Positions 12,601 through 24,600 of a stretch of 64,000 bases of DNA are shown one piece after another. Location of the stretch: the NCBI RefSeq assembly GCF_001039355.2, contig NW_019775444.1:342203-406202 (forward strand), in the 5' to 3' direction. The notes under the pieces were generated by a model. The model had not been told where the DNA came from. It worked only from the letters and a program-made list of their open reading frames with translations, and searched no databases. How positions within the stretch are numbered: position 1 is the first letter of the stretch; every line of letters begins with the position of its first letter. Source of the stretch: Lingula anatina. Taxonomy: Eukaryota; Brachiopoda; Lingulata; Lingulida; Lingulidae. The position numbers and the translations under genes are program-made.

Positions 12601-14997
12601 GGCCTATGTGTTCACCATCCTCAACAGTCTGCAGGGACTCTTCATCTTCATCTTCCACTGCTTGATGAACGAGAAGGTAAATTGTGATGAAAAAATGATG
12701 ATAATAAAAATGATAATAGTATGATTATCTTCTAAAGGGCATTCCATGAAAATCTCCCATGTGCCTTACAACAAACACTAAGATGGTATCAAACTAAAAA
12801 AGAAATTTTGAAGCAATCTTACCTAAACTTGCTCAGTTAACTTCAAGATAAAATCAAAATCTGGTAAAAATTTGTCATTGTATTTTTGTTAATTCATAGA
12901 TACCTTCTATTTGGTAGTGGTTAGAAACACTTAAATAACAACTGACTAATTCACAATGATATTTATGTGTAGTTGGTGAAAACAGGTCTACACTTGGAGC
13001 TGTGAAATAGTAGATTGCGGTTGTTGAGACTGGAAACATTGTGGTTGTTACAATCAATTAAAATTGTATCAATATCTCAACAGAAACCTCTAAATTTTGA
13101 ATTCCTTAATTAATTAATGTCAGGTTCAAAAGGAATACAAGAAGTGTGCACGGCGTACAAGATGGCTACCAAACTGTGTAAGGGTGGGATATGGTGGACA
13201 GCAGAAACTTTACAATATCTCCACTTCTCCTTCACCGTCCAGCTCTTCCACTGGGCCTGGAAATGTAAGTCGAATTTTTAAAAAATCTCTTGCATTAAAA
13301 AGTGTATTGAGAAGGTCAGTTATAGATACAAAATAATGCTGTTCTTGGTAAATTTATTTCCAAGTATCACACCTGCTGTCCTGCAGCATATAATAAAAAA
13401 GTTTTTAAACATTTTTGAGTCAGACAGGTGATAATTACTGTCAAAATTTGAAAGAAAATTGTTTGAATATATTTCCCAAAACAATCAGAAAAAGACGATT
13501 GTTAAGTTCAGAACAGTAAGCTATATATAAGAAAATGTGCATATCTTTTAGAGAAACTAAAATTGCCAAAACTTGAAAAAAAATATTGGTGTAGGTGAGA
13601 TATTTGAACTTTGTGTAAAATAATCATAATATATTTTGTTTTTTCCACTGTCCTCTGCTAATGAATATATCATTGACTGTGTATTTGCAGTACTGGCAGA
13701 AGCTGTGGCCAGGCAAGAAAAGACGTCGCTCCAGTGGTTCCTCTGCCACAGGGAAGTCTAACACTAATAAGAGTAAGTCTTAGTAGGGTAAAATAGTGTA
13801 TGTAGGTTGTTCAGACAGATATCCCATGTTCCCCTCTCCCTGTATTGCTCACATATACAAAAGGCTAGGAGAAATTTGTAAAAGTGAATAAGTTTTCATC
13901 TTTTGGTATCTCTTGGCTGCTCTACCACTAAACGTGGATTGTGCTGTGTTGCATTTTTTTGTGTGTGTACATGTTAATTTTTTTTTAATAATATTTTTTT
14001 AGAACTTTCATTATTGAAGCACTTGTACCAAAAAGATAAATATAAATCCTCTTTAACAAGGGACCTATATTATTTGAAAATGTTTTAAAAAGAGTGTAAA
14101 TGAGTCTTTATTTTGATATATTAATATGTAACTTATATGCTTATTTCAGATCTCGTGGGACAACTCCACATTGTGAATGGCATCACGCCTATTCCTGAGG
14201 TGCTCATAGAGGACAGCTATGGAGGAATTAATGGAGATCTCTCCATGGTTGATGCATCAGTGGTGGACTCTGAACAGGTCACAGATTATTGTCACAATCA
14301 CATGAGAGAAGATAGAAATGGCCATTATACAGAGAACCCATACATGCAGCCCACGTGTCTACATTACCCTAGGTGTCAGGAGCGTAGCCAAGTGGATCCA
14401 AATGGTCACAGAGTAGATCAAGACAGGCTTTCTAATGCTTCAACAGACAAAGGTGACTATCCGGACTCGGACTCAAGTGATGATGAAGATCTCAAACACA
14501 GATTAAGAGAGGAAAGACCTTTCAGTGAATATGAGGGCAAACCCTTGATTCCTAATGAGGAAGAGGCACAAGGGAGACACTTAATTATTAACAATAATAA
14601 TAATTCACAAAGCTCCCCACGTCCACAACCAAAGAAACTCCTGGGGAAGAGTCTGAGTGATGCCCCGAGGTCACTCAATGACCTCATGGACAGAGACTTA
14701 ACAGGGAGTGGAGAATCTGAATCCTTTAAGCGTTCCACTCCTAACTTAAAGTATGTGCCACTGGGGGAGTCCCCCAACAAAGAGCCAAGTGCCTCTGCAC
14801 CATCTTCAATGCAAGGGCAGCATAAACACAGCCTGCCGAACTTAGCTAAAACAGAGACTGATTGCCCTCCTCCGCCATATTGTAGTGAGGAAGGACTGAC
14901 GTATACTGACAGTTCAACAAGGAGGAAAAGACGTCTGGATTCTGATCCCCAAGTTGTATTCTATAACTCCAGACATGAGGGGAATTCACAATGTTAG
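4185..14997 (+). CDS. Latrophilin-like adhesion GPCR (ADGRL/cirl type), 5' exons missing
   Basis: A cell-surface adhesion receptor. Nineteen exons join in frame for 1078 residues: 4185-4262, 5712-6059, 6576-6673, 6966-7157, 7424-7610, 7920-8063, 8353-8534, 9119-9165, 9325-9448, 9817-9920, 10351-10453, 10795-10948, 11288-11354, 11679-11745, 12092-12195, 12508-12676, 13124-13264, 13691-13772 and 14150-14997. The order is a Ser/Thr-rich stalk, hormone-receptor motif (HRM), GAIN domain, GPS, seven membrane segments and a tail of about 357 residues. The GPS reads CSFWNFS then [14 protein letters not shown]; family knowledge places self-cleavage between L and T of HLT. The first visible exon starts with a split codon, so the signal peptide and any lectin or olfactomedin domains lie upstream. 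The C-terminus, GNSQC, shows no obvious PDZ-binding motif. The family call is firm; the exact orthologue is not. Confidence 0.93.
6966..9448 (+). other. GAIN domain and GPS exons
   Basis: Six exons (6966-7157, 7424-7610, 7920-8063, 8353-8534, 9119-9165, 9325-9448) encode the helical and beta-sandwich parts of a GAIN domain, which supports autoproteolysis. The last two exons carry the GPS with its two cysteine pairs, two tryptophans and the HLT cleavage triplet. Intron phases agree at every junction. Unlike the 7TM part, these exons occur only once in the window. Confidence 0.88.
8627..8799. mobile_element. MITE-like element with GGGTAGCGCTA ends, 173 bp
   Basis: It lies in the GAIN intron after 8534. 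The ends are inverted repeats, CTGGGTAGCGCTAAC on the left and the complement of CTGGGGTAGCGCTAGC on the right. It is flanked by a 5-bp duplication, ATTTG, at 8622-8626 and 8800-8804. The interior contains several ATTTGGCTAA-like motifs in both orientations. It has no coding capacity, and the superfamily is not assigned. Confidence 0.75.
9509..13314 (+). repeat. Downstream copy of duplicated 7TM block
   Basis: This block matches 1-4132 in order and orientation. It is continuous with the GPS exon upstream and the tail exons downstream, so it is the copy that belongs to the complete gene model. It lacks the two transposon insertions at 489-667 and 723-937 of the other copy, but has some sequence of its own (for example a longer intron around 12890-12960). 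Confidence 0.9.
9817..13264 (+). other. Seven-transmembrane exons of the complete latrophilin gene
   Basis: Exon 9817-9920 encodes TM1, 10351-10453 TM2, 10795-10948 TM3 to TM4, 11288-11354 the second extracellular loop start, 11679-12195 TM5, and 12508-12676 TM6 and TM7. Exon 13124-13264 begins the cytoplasmic tail with a basic, then Ser-rich stretch. Many short exons with all three phases are typical of this family in invertebrates. Confidence 0.88.
14150..14997 (+). other. Latrophilin cytoplasmic tail exon with stop codon
   Basis: This 848-bp terminal exon encodes a low-complexity tail rich in Asp, Glu, Ser, Pro and Asn. It includes an acidic patch ([16 protein letters not shown]) and a proline motif ([11 protein letters not shown]). 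Such tails bind scaffold proteins in this family; here no known partner motif is certain. The stop is TAG at 14995-14997. Confidence 0.85.
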
Positions 14998-17900
14998 TCC
15001 TTCTTTGTCCCTAAAAGTGGCCTTAAGAGACTTATAAATTCAAATATATGGATTTATTCATGCGCTAATTTTTTTATGAAGAGAAAAAAAACTTGCTGGT
15101 CAAGCTGTCTTTTCCATATTGTATATCAATTAAGATGATATATAGCCATAGTACATTTTAACCAATTATGGTATACCTGACGTGTATGTTGATAAATTCT
15201 GAAGATTTTTCCTGCTTTATAAATTTTGTTTCAGTACAAAAAGTTTTTATCATAGTCATAGGTATATTTTAAGTGCCAAATTATCATCATTCAAAGATTT
15301 CAGGTGAGGTTTCAAGACAATCAAAATTTGCTAGACAAGTAAAAGTATGTTTTTTAAGGATAAGTAATCAAACTGCATTCAGTAGGTAGAGTTTACTTTA
15401 TGTACTTCATTATACTCTGCTGAATTCATAAATATGTTCATTGTATTTTTAAGAAAAAATGCATATTAATACATAAACCTATGTGTGGAAAATAGTTTCT
15501 GAATACTTACAGCATGCAAAAGCTGTAAAGTTTGAAAGTATGATGAATACATACAACTTATTCTGAGAAGAGCTTTAAGAAAACTTCTTACAAAAATGTC
15601 CTTCATAAATCAGATTTAACATGAGTTTATTCTTGGAAAATCTGACTCGGGGTGAAATGGCAAAGATTAGCTTCTCAGAGCCACTTTAAGGCTGACATTT
15701 GTTTGAAGATGAGTTTATATGCATTAGCTGCTATATGTAAGGAGTGATGCTGTATTTGATCATGTTTGATCCATTCATGTTATAAGTGATGTATGTTGAC
15801 GTGGTATGGTTGGTATTCCAGGAAATGGTATACTAAACATGCTGCCTACCTTGCTGGAATCCTGGAATTATGCATATGTCATGTTTACACTGGGACAATT
15901 GGGCAACTCTGGTACGATCTAGGAGCGGACATGTTTGTGTTTGCATTTGAAAGATGTTTCACTGGTTGATGAATTTAGATACACTGTAAGAACAGTTTAA
16001 TTTTAGACAAAGCAGTGTAAAATAATATGAAATGTTATAACTGTTTTTTTTTTTATTTTTAACACATATAGTGCTAAAATTCTGTCCATAGATTGATATA
16101 TGCTAGTTAATTTACCTCAACATCAGGTGCAAATTCCGAAGTGCTAAAGGCATTCAAATGGATCATTTCTCAGCTGGCCAATTCTTGACCCATCAATTGA
16201 GACTGGTATAGAAGGCTTATAGGAAAATAGGAAGTACTTAGTACAACTGGATGGCTGATTTTGAATTTTAATGTCCGTCATCTGTCATGTTAATCCAAGA
16301 AGTGTCCTAGGGCAGGGTTTTTTGACAGTCATGGCTGTGTCTGGATGAAGGGCAACGACACCTTTTGATATACAGCCTTCCAGCCGTTTTGGCGATTTTG
16401 TCTCAGGCCTATAGGTCACAATTAGGAAAAGTAACTCAGAGATATAACCTCGAGTTGCCTTGTAAACTGTCCTGTCCCTGGAGGGGGTCTTAAATGTCAG
16501 TGTTTGCGGTAAGTCTGGTGTCTAATGACCTACACTGGAAGGCGACGGGATTGTCTTGTTCACCTGAGGCTTGTCGGACAGAACTTGTATGAAAGATGAA
16601 AATTGGCTGTCACCATATTTTTTAAAAAATGAATGTGTGAGTTCTATATTTGAGGGAGTGGAGGCAACTGTTGCTTCTTAAGTTAAATCTTTCAGATTTT
16701 GTTTCTTTTGAAGAATTATTTGTCTAACAAAGAACTTGTCCAGCTTTACTTCTTAATGAAGCAAATTTTACTGGTTACAATAGCTTTCTCCTGTGAGACC
16801 GCTTCATTTATTTAGAGCTTGCAGTAATGGGCCTTCAGTAAAATATTTTGTCGTTTCTCCATTTTCTAGAAAACCGCTTAATGATGCTGGGGCGATCTCT
16901 TGAGGTAGATTAATTTATATATATATCAAAGCATTCAATAGAAAAAGGTTTGAGCTTAATTTCCTGTTACAAACATTGTTGTCCCATTGGAATACTTATT
17001 GGTTGTTTCAAAAATGAGTCTTTTGTGCGTAATGTCATCATAGTATTTGGGCAGGTTAGTAAGACGGCAGCAAGAGGTAAAATTACCCTGAGATTCAGGA
17101 CCTATCTCATACCGTTAGTTCAGGGCCCTCCCGTACCCTGCGCTTCGGGGCCTATTTTGTACGCTGTATATTTTGTTGCCGGTGGTGACAGTTTGTATTA
17201 GGGAAGTGCTGAGACTGGAATGAGCAGACTGGGCACAATGGCAAAGGATGAAAAACTTGTCTGGGCAGCAAGCCAAACCACTTAACTAATTTCCAGATCT
17301 TTTGTTAATCACACCTGGTCGCACCTCACCGATCACACATTCCGCATCCATGATTGACCAGGTGTGTTGCCGTTTCGTTCCGTTTGTGATTCTTTCTTCC
17401 AAGTTTTCTGAATGCCTCTGAGCGATTTTCATGCACTGTCTTGTCAGACACTAGAGGAGCTTCTCTCACACCTACAGATGTAGATGAGTTCATCTGGTGG
17501 TATAACTACTATGCAGGATAGGGCACTTTTGTTCTTGTGTAATGTTGTTGGAGCTTCCTTCTTCAAAATGCCATTTATATAAACATACCATAATTTTTGC
17601 CTGTATGTCGGTATTGAGCCCAAGTAATCATGTTGAATTTAGATCTGTACGTATTGCTAGTAGTAGTGAAAGAACATTGTTTTGAACGAACGTGCTTAAA
17701 TGTTATACACTGACGTTTTTCTGACATTGTGAATTCTTTTCAGAGTATTTTCAGTACCAGTTTTGTAACGTGACGATAATACGTCACAGACGACCGAGTG
17801 TGCACTGCCTTCATGGCACCGTGTACTATTATGTAATATTTTGAACAAAAAAAGGTCAACTTTTCTCAGACCTTTTGAATCTCAAAGCTAATCTAGTCAG

Positions 17901-18490
17901 TTCAATGCCCACTTATCGTGCAGCTCTGTCGTTTGAATTCCCATCGCTTTTTACATAGAAAAAAAGTGCTGATAACACACTATAGGTCACAGCAAAAGGT
18001 TGAAATTTTAATTTTTGTGTCTGCGTTTTATGTTATTTTACAACAAGCTTTGAAGTTACATGTTTGTATTTGTTAAGCAAACCATAGCTTAGTGGTTATA
18101 GCTGTTATAATGTTTGGGTATGTGTTTCAGCCTCACGATTACAAAATGTACACTTTTGAATAAGAAGAATACAATTTTGTACATTTTAGTCTATTCTGAC
18201 TTTTTATTTTGAGTATAATTTTTATTTTTATTTTCTATTTTTCGTTGACTATTTGTCCCATACCTCGCCTGTCAAACTCAACAGATATCTTTTTAATAAC
18301 TGGTGACGCATATATTGTATACATATACGATGGTGTGGGAGGTCGGAAGTTCCATAGCTAATTACGCTGCAAATCCGGACACCAGTTTCTTTCGAAGCTC
18401 GTGGGTGTGTGTTCAAAACAAACGTTTCCCACTGTCAATCCCTTCTATCTGAGGACAACGGGCATACATTTCAAAAACATTTTCATCAGT
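14998..18490 (+). other. Latrophilin 3' UTR and non-coding spacer
   Basis: No open frame here resembles a protein. The first part must be the 3' UTR of the receptor gene, but I could not find a convincing AATAAA signal to place its end. The DNA is AT-rich, with an imperfect hairpin near 15815-15865 (ATTCCAGG against CCTGGAAT). Confidence 0.5.
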
Positions 18491-18496
18491 TACATC

Positions 18497-18663
18497 ATGT
18501 CTTTTAATACGCCCGATGTTTACACTCTTCCCGATATGGCCAAAATATTTGAAGCGTCGCGAAAAGAACGACGTACCTACAAAGGTATGCAAGGTATCCT
18601 GCATGTAGACGGGATGGATCAGCCCCTTGAACTGACGCGCGTCAACAAGGGTCTGAGTTACAT
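18497..18663 (+). CDS. Unassigned open segment with a good splice donor
   Basis: An ATG at 18497 opens a frame of about 55 codons (starting MSFNTPDVYTLPDMAKIFEA) that reaches a strong donor, GTAAGT, at 18664. If unspliced, it would stop at 18667. The composition looks protein-like (mixed charged and hydrophobic residues). I do not recognise a family, and I found no partner exon. Joining it to the acceptor before the first heat-shock gene (27339) creates an immediate stop. It may be a first coding exon, a small protein or chance. Confidence 0.2.
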
Positions 18664-19982
18664 GTAAGTTGGTAACCCCGTGTGATATAAAAAGAAGCTG
18701 GCATTTATTTCATCGGTGCAATTTTGTTTATGTAGCTGCAGTTTGTACCCTACCTCACTCGCCAAACAAATTGTCTTGCTACACGAACTGTTAAAACCTT
18801 TGTTCGTGTTTACATTTTACGATGCATGGCCAATTAAAACCTTTGTTATAGTTAATATTTTCCAAAGGCGAATACGTAATGAACAGCGTTTGCCTTTTGC
18901 GGAAAACTCCACCTGTGACGTAAAATTTACCACCGAAAGTATTTCGGCAAGTTTCATTGTATTTTCTCACCAAAGATAAAGCGGCGAACTGGAGTTGAAC
19001 GCGTTTCTCCCTTCCGGTGCCCAATACATGTTCTATTTCAGTCGCGTGATTCATCGTGCATGTCAGGTCGCAACCGCAGCGCGAGGGTCACAGCGAGAGC
19101 CCCTACCTGTCGACTTGCTAGCTGAATTAACACAAGAGACAAATATAAATCATTAATCACAGCACCTACACTGGGAGGTGAGAGAACTAAACCGAGGTCT
19201 AGAACTTCCGGTCTTGGAGCACAAATCGGGTATTTAACCATCACAGCTGGTGAAGTGCATACCAGACCGGAGTGTATTTTTAGCTGAGGCGAATTTAGCC
19301 AGCTGATTCTTTAACGTCAAAGGCACTTTTACAGACGGATTCGGTGAAAAACTAGCCAGGCTGAATATAGAAAAGAAGTGTTTCTTATTGTAACACACAG
19401 CTTTTTGGATTTATCACGTAAAAAGGTAAGCGCCCGAGAACGCGTCTAAGGTGGTGTTAAACGCATGAAACTTTTTGAAAGATATTTGAAAGGTAATATT
19501 TCTCAGTCTTTAAACTTTGCCACGCGTCGAATTAGAGCATGCATCTTTTAGCTGTAACTTTTCGTCCATGGAAACAGGATATGGAGGGTTAATTCTAGAT
19601 CATTTAGCTATTACTACATATATCATCTGTTATCGTACCACTTATTATGAATACAGGCTTTAGGTGAAAGCTATTTGGTGAATACCAAAGTCTCACTAGC
19701 ATAGTTTTCATTGCCTTATGAAAACCGGTAAATTGCATCCATGATTATAGTGTAAATTGGCAAACTAGCTCGTAGCACGATAGTTTCTCTAAGGTGAGGA
19801 GAAAGCAGGTGTCATACCGAATTATTTTTGAAGGTACTTATGATGGTGCGTTGTGAGAATGTTGCAAAAAAGACAAAAGGTTAAGCAATAACATGGGCTA
19901 ATTACTTGGTTGATTAAGTGGTGCAGCAGTTGTGTGAGAAAGAGAATGTTGTGTTGGTGGTTGCGTGCACGCGCGCGTGTGT

Positions 19983-19987
<5 letters not shown>

Positions 19988-20015
<28 letters not shown>
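19988..20015. repeat. (GA)n microsatellite
   Basis: About 14 GA units, next to a short GT/GC-rich run. Confidence 0.9.
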
Positions 20016-20019
<4 letters not shown>

Positions 20020-21433
20020 CTGTTTTATATGCCATAGCTTGCCCCATATATTTTATTGCTTGAAACAAGTGCTATTTAATTACTGCCTGTCTGTACTTCA
20101 TGTAGATAGTATAGATCTCTTTACACTAATTCAGTGGTGCATCAATGTTATATTACACCAATCGCCGACTTATTCAGACCTTGGTTATTAAATCTTGGCC
20201 TGGTGGAAGAAGTTATTTTTTAAAAACTTTTATCAGATGTTTCACGAAAATAGAATACCCCGAGCTGTTTGTTCAAACTGTGTCGCTTTACTGAAATTCA
20301 TTGTTTGAAACGGACTACGATATATAACTTTTGCAAACTAAAAAGATCGATTTCGGTTTAACCTGACATTTTTATTTCGACAAAATTTACTAAATGAACT
20401 ACTCTATCCATTAACTCAACAGACTCAATTCAAAAGAAAACGTTAACAAATAACTGGCAGCTCCTATTGCAAACAAAATCCATTTGTTTTGAAAATCGAA
20501 AGTGGTTTGTCAACAACTTCAGGATAATGGTACACATTGACATCAGCTTATTCTAATAAAACTCTCTATTAAATAAAACACTTGGGTTTAAAGGTTTGAA
20601 TGACAATAAAATTGCCAATCCTCACCGATGACATCGCATAAAAAAGACATGCTAAAGGACCTAGAGGCACATCTATATGTATTTTAATTAAATGACCAGC
20701 CAATGGTACATAGTAGATAGCTTAGTGGTCTGAAGTACATTAGTTTTGATGAAGATTTCAGACATGGGCCCTTGTTAATACGCGTGTTCTTGATAAAACC
20801 CGATTGATATAAGTTTTCCTACACCAAGGCACTGAATGTGTCTGCGTGTAGAACAGAATACAGACGGAGTTCCGAAACCTCCGTGTATTTATATACCATC
20901 GTAGCGATATACCCCACATACGAGTCCAAATATTGAAAATTGACCTTTAAAGTCTGTCGACATTTCTTAAGCATATTCCACAGGAGGTAATTATTTGGCA
21001 TTGCTTTCGATTTACATTTGATACCGGTAATTGCTTGCATCACCTACTAAGTTATAGTGTTTGTAAAGGTACTGGCATTTCTAGCGTTCGTTTCACGTGG
21101 AGCATTTTTTTCTTCATTTTCTTTTTACCTTTCTTTTGTTTCACAGTTAACCATTACTTCACTGACAGTAAATCCTCTGTAATGGTTTTTTTTTGAGACG
21201 ACAAAGCCCCTATTGAATGATACGACCTCAGATTGTGCGTGGGGAATGATATACGTTCTGCTGGGGCGGAGAGAAGTAACCCAAGTCAAATGTTGTGTGG
21301 GCAAAAGACTATTTTTGCGGCTACCCAGTAAATATCTTAATTTTAAATGAAGAACCACAAGAATGTTGCATCAACATTAGTCCTCTACTCACATAACTTT
21401 TTTTCATTGAAGCCCAGAGATAATAAGGTCTAA

Positions 21434-21600
21434 GGGGGTGGGGATGAGGGTGGGGGTGGGGTGGTTACCGTGACTGTCATTCGTTGTACCTGTATTTGTC
21501 CACATTCCAATAATGATATGAACAATATTGTGCTAGTTTGTTCCAACTGTTCTTGGTGCTCCCTCACCCACCCCCCCAACCACCCCTATCCCCACCCCGG
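21434..21600. repeat. G-rich / C-rich imperfect inverted repeat
   Basis: Five G-runs of three to five lie within 21434-21461, and a C-rich stretch of similar length lies at 21563-21600. The reverse complement of the second resembles the first. The left arm fits a G-quadruplex pattern, and the pair could also form a hairpin with a loop of about 100 nt. Confidence 0.6.
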
Positions 21601-24600
21601 AGAAAAATGCACTCACGGGGCTACACTATGGAATGCAGTGTGGCAAGCAGACGGAAATGAAGAGAACAGTCTCTGCATTGCGACAGTGGTCCCAGACCTT
21701 TATTACAATAGATGTTCAACCTCACGTTGTTCCTTATAGTATTAATGCAGCCAGGTTTGAAGAATGTCCGGTCATGAACGGTAGGGCAGATAGAAAATTC
21801 TAACATTTATAGATAATTTTCTCTATCAAAAAGGTGGAGCGTTGCGATTCGTGCATTGAGGATATGTGCAAAAAAATCAATTAATAAAAATTAAAGGTGC
21901 ACAAATCGTGGGAAAACCGAACACTCTAACGAGTAAATGCTGCCTTAACGAGCTGCTATGATTTGGGTCATTTACTTGCCAAAAAGAGAAAAGGCGGGTT
22001 TCTAAAAACGGGTTTACGTCACAATAGTTGTCTTCTTTTATGACGCATTTGACATGATCATTTTCTCGGATTTTTTTCTTTAAAGTTGTGATCTTTTTGT
22101 TTGAGAGTTAAGGCCCCGAGCGTATATACGGATCATTTAGTAACAACTGTAATACATTTGTGATGTATCTCAACAATAAAATGTCATTCATGTGTTACAA
22201 AACAGAAGCACCTCTTCCACTTTCCCGGATACTGCTGCTGTCGAGACGTTCAATAAAATAACTGTTCCTAGTTTTTTCCCACTAGAATAAATATACTGTA
22301 AATGTATATATACGTGCAGTATACCTGAGAAATACTCAATGCCAATGTCAAGTGATACTCGTCTTCTTAATTCAACGCAGGAATTTATCTTTACAATAAA
22401 ATAACAAGGCGATGTCAACATGATCAACCCCTGAGATAAATTACACCAAAAAGGTGTTCACATGTCCCCGCCTGATGTTTATCTGAAGAAAGTCTGATAC
22501 CAGTGGGAAGAAAAAGCGGGGAAATAAGTATATCATAACTGGGCGCATTCCCACCAATATTAAATCAATGGAACTGGTTTACATATGCTCCAGATTGGAA
22601 ATTATAATAAAAAAAACCAATATTCCAGTTAACTCGATAATATAAAACGCCCCTTGACCCCCCTTGACCCCGTAATAATGTACTGAAAGTATTCGAAAAA
22701 ATAAGGGTCACCGTCTTGATTACTTGAACTGCGGCATTCAGATCGGCCGATCTGAGCACAGTGTGAACGCGGCATTCGACCTTGCTTTTTATATGACGAT
22801 TAATGTTAGGAATACTTGCATTCTGTGACCATCCCAAAATAATGGTTTTCTGTATAGAATGTATTTAGGTCACACTAAGTAGAGATTTCTCTTATCTCAC
22901 TTGTAAAACAGGTGTTCTAACGAGCCCCACATAACAAACAAAAACCCTCAAACATTTTTATATTCCGTGAAAGCATTCATATAGCTATTACAATGACATG
23001 AAATCTAAATTTACGTGAGCAATTTTAAATACACATTTTATCTTGAAACATGATGACAAGGGTGCTTGAAAAGACCATTTGGGTAGATTATACAGGTGAA
23101 TTTTTCATGTAAAACTACACATGCACATTTACATCGCTCAACTCCGTTGTGAAATGAAAGCCCTGTAATTTCAACATACATGTAAGTTTCTTCATCCTTA
23201 GTCTGTTAGGTCAGGTCTTTCCCCGGCATTTCCCAGACCAGTAGTTCTGAAGATAATAACAACAATGTTTATTTGCAACTAAGTTGTGCAATGATATAAA
23301 ATGTTACATTCACTAAGTGAGAATGAGACAAATAAATTTGTTAATTGAAAGTGTTAAGATGAAATAAAACATTTGGCACGCTGAAGAAATTAAAAATACA
23401 TTAAGATTAAGATTTATTAAAAATAGACTGTGTTTCCAGAGCTTTTGCTTAAGCTTTACAATGCTGCACCACGTTTTCTATTTACACTAAAAAATATCAA
23501 GAACAAAATGTACGCCCCGTGCAGTTCCAACCGTGGCAAGTATGAAGCACGCATTACCTGTCTAACTACAGGAAGGTAATATAGCTCCGGCGCACGATTG
23601 AGTAACTTAACTAATTTGTTAGCTTTAACTTTGCTGCATGTGTTCGTAGTGCATTACTATACACGCTGTGCAATATTCCCCGAATCTTATATATTACTAG
23701 TAGTATATATATAGTATATCATGCCTGGCACCATACCGTTTACAGATTACTCAAGTATTACCATAGTGTTGTACTAGACTTATTTTAATCACATTGTGTG
23801 TTTTTGTGCGTTTTTAGATTAAAATAAATCAAATTTTAGGAAGACATAACATAGGCCTAATTCGTTGACCAAAATGTCTTATTTCCTCGTGGTACCGCAC
23901 ATTTTTGTCACGCAGCCAGTGGACGGGATCCATATTCAGCGCACGGTCAGTGAAGTCAAGATTATTAACTGTCCATGTTGTACCTGAGGTAAAGGTCAAT
24001 GGGTCATTCTCAACAGGCACCATAGATTTCTATTTTGCCAATAACCTAGTCACTACGGAGGAGTAGAACCACCCTTGAGAACTGGGGCCGTTTTTATCCT
24101 TCACTAAGGGGAGGGCAGGCTGGAGCTTGAGTGCTTGTGAATTGCCTTGCCAATTTCCCCTGAGGATGTTTAAAACTTTTTTTAATAATTGGTTGAAATG
24201 GCATGACATCGGCCATACCTTCGGTGGTGTACAGGAATTTAATTGTTGGCAGTAAACCAAGGAAATTGCAAAGTAGTAGTGGCCATGGCACTCCAGTTGA
24301 GGTTCGAAAACGTATAACAAAATGTTTCTGTCCATTCTTTCATTCTTTTTTCACAGCAAAATCGTTTTGTTATAAAGCTGGTAAGATCAATATAGAGATT
24401 CTCAGTCGGAAAATACGACTGCTTTTTGTTATCAGCGAAAGAAACATGCCTGGAAAATATGGTTTCTAAGAAAAATAAATGTTATCATTCGGTGTACGTG
24501 GAATTTGCGCCAATCGAGGCATTTCCTTAGAGAAAACCCCTTTTGTCAACCTTCTTCTTAGAAAGCGCTTGTGGAATATGGATCAATCTACCGCTCGTGT

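Noticed and set aside
19195-19215. Heat-shock element candidate (AGAACTTCCGG) upstream of the possible distant sHSP exon
   Set aside because: The GAA and TTC units are one base too close for a standard nGAAnnTTCn array.
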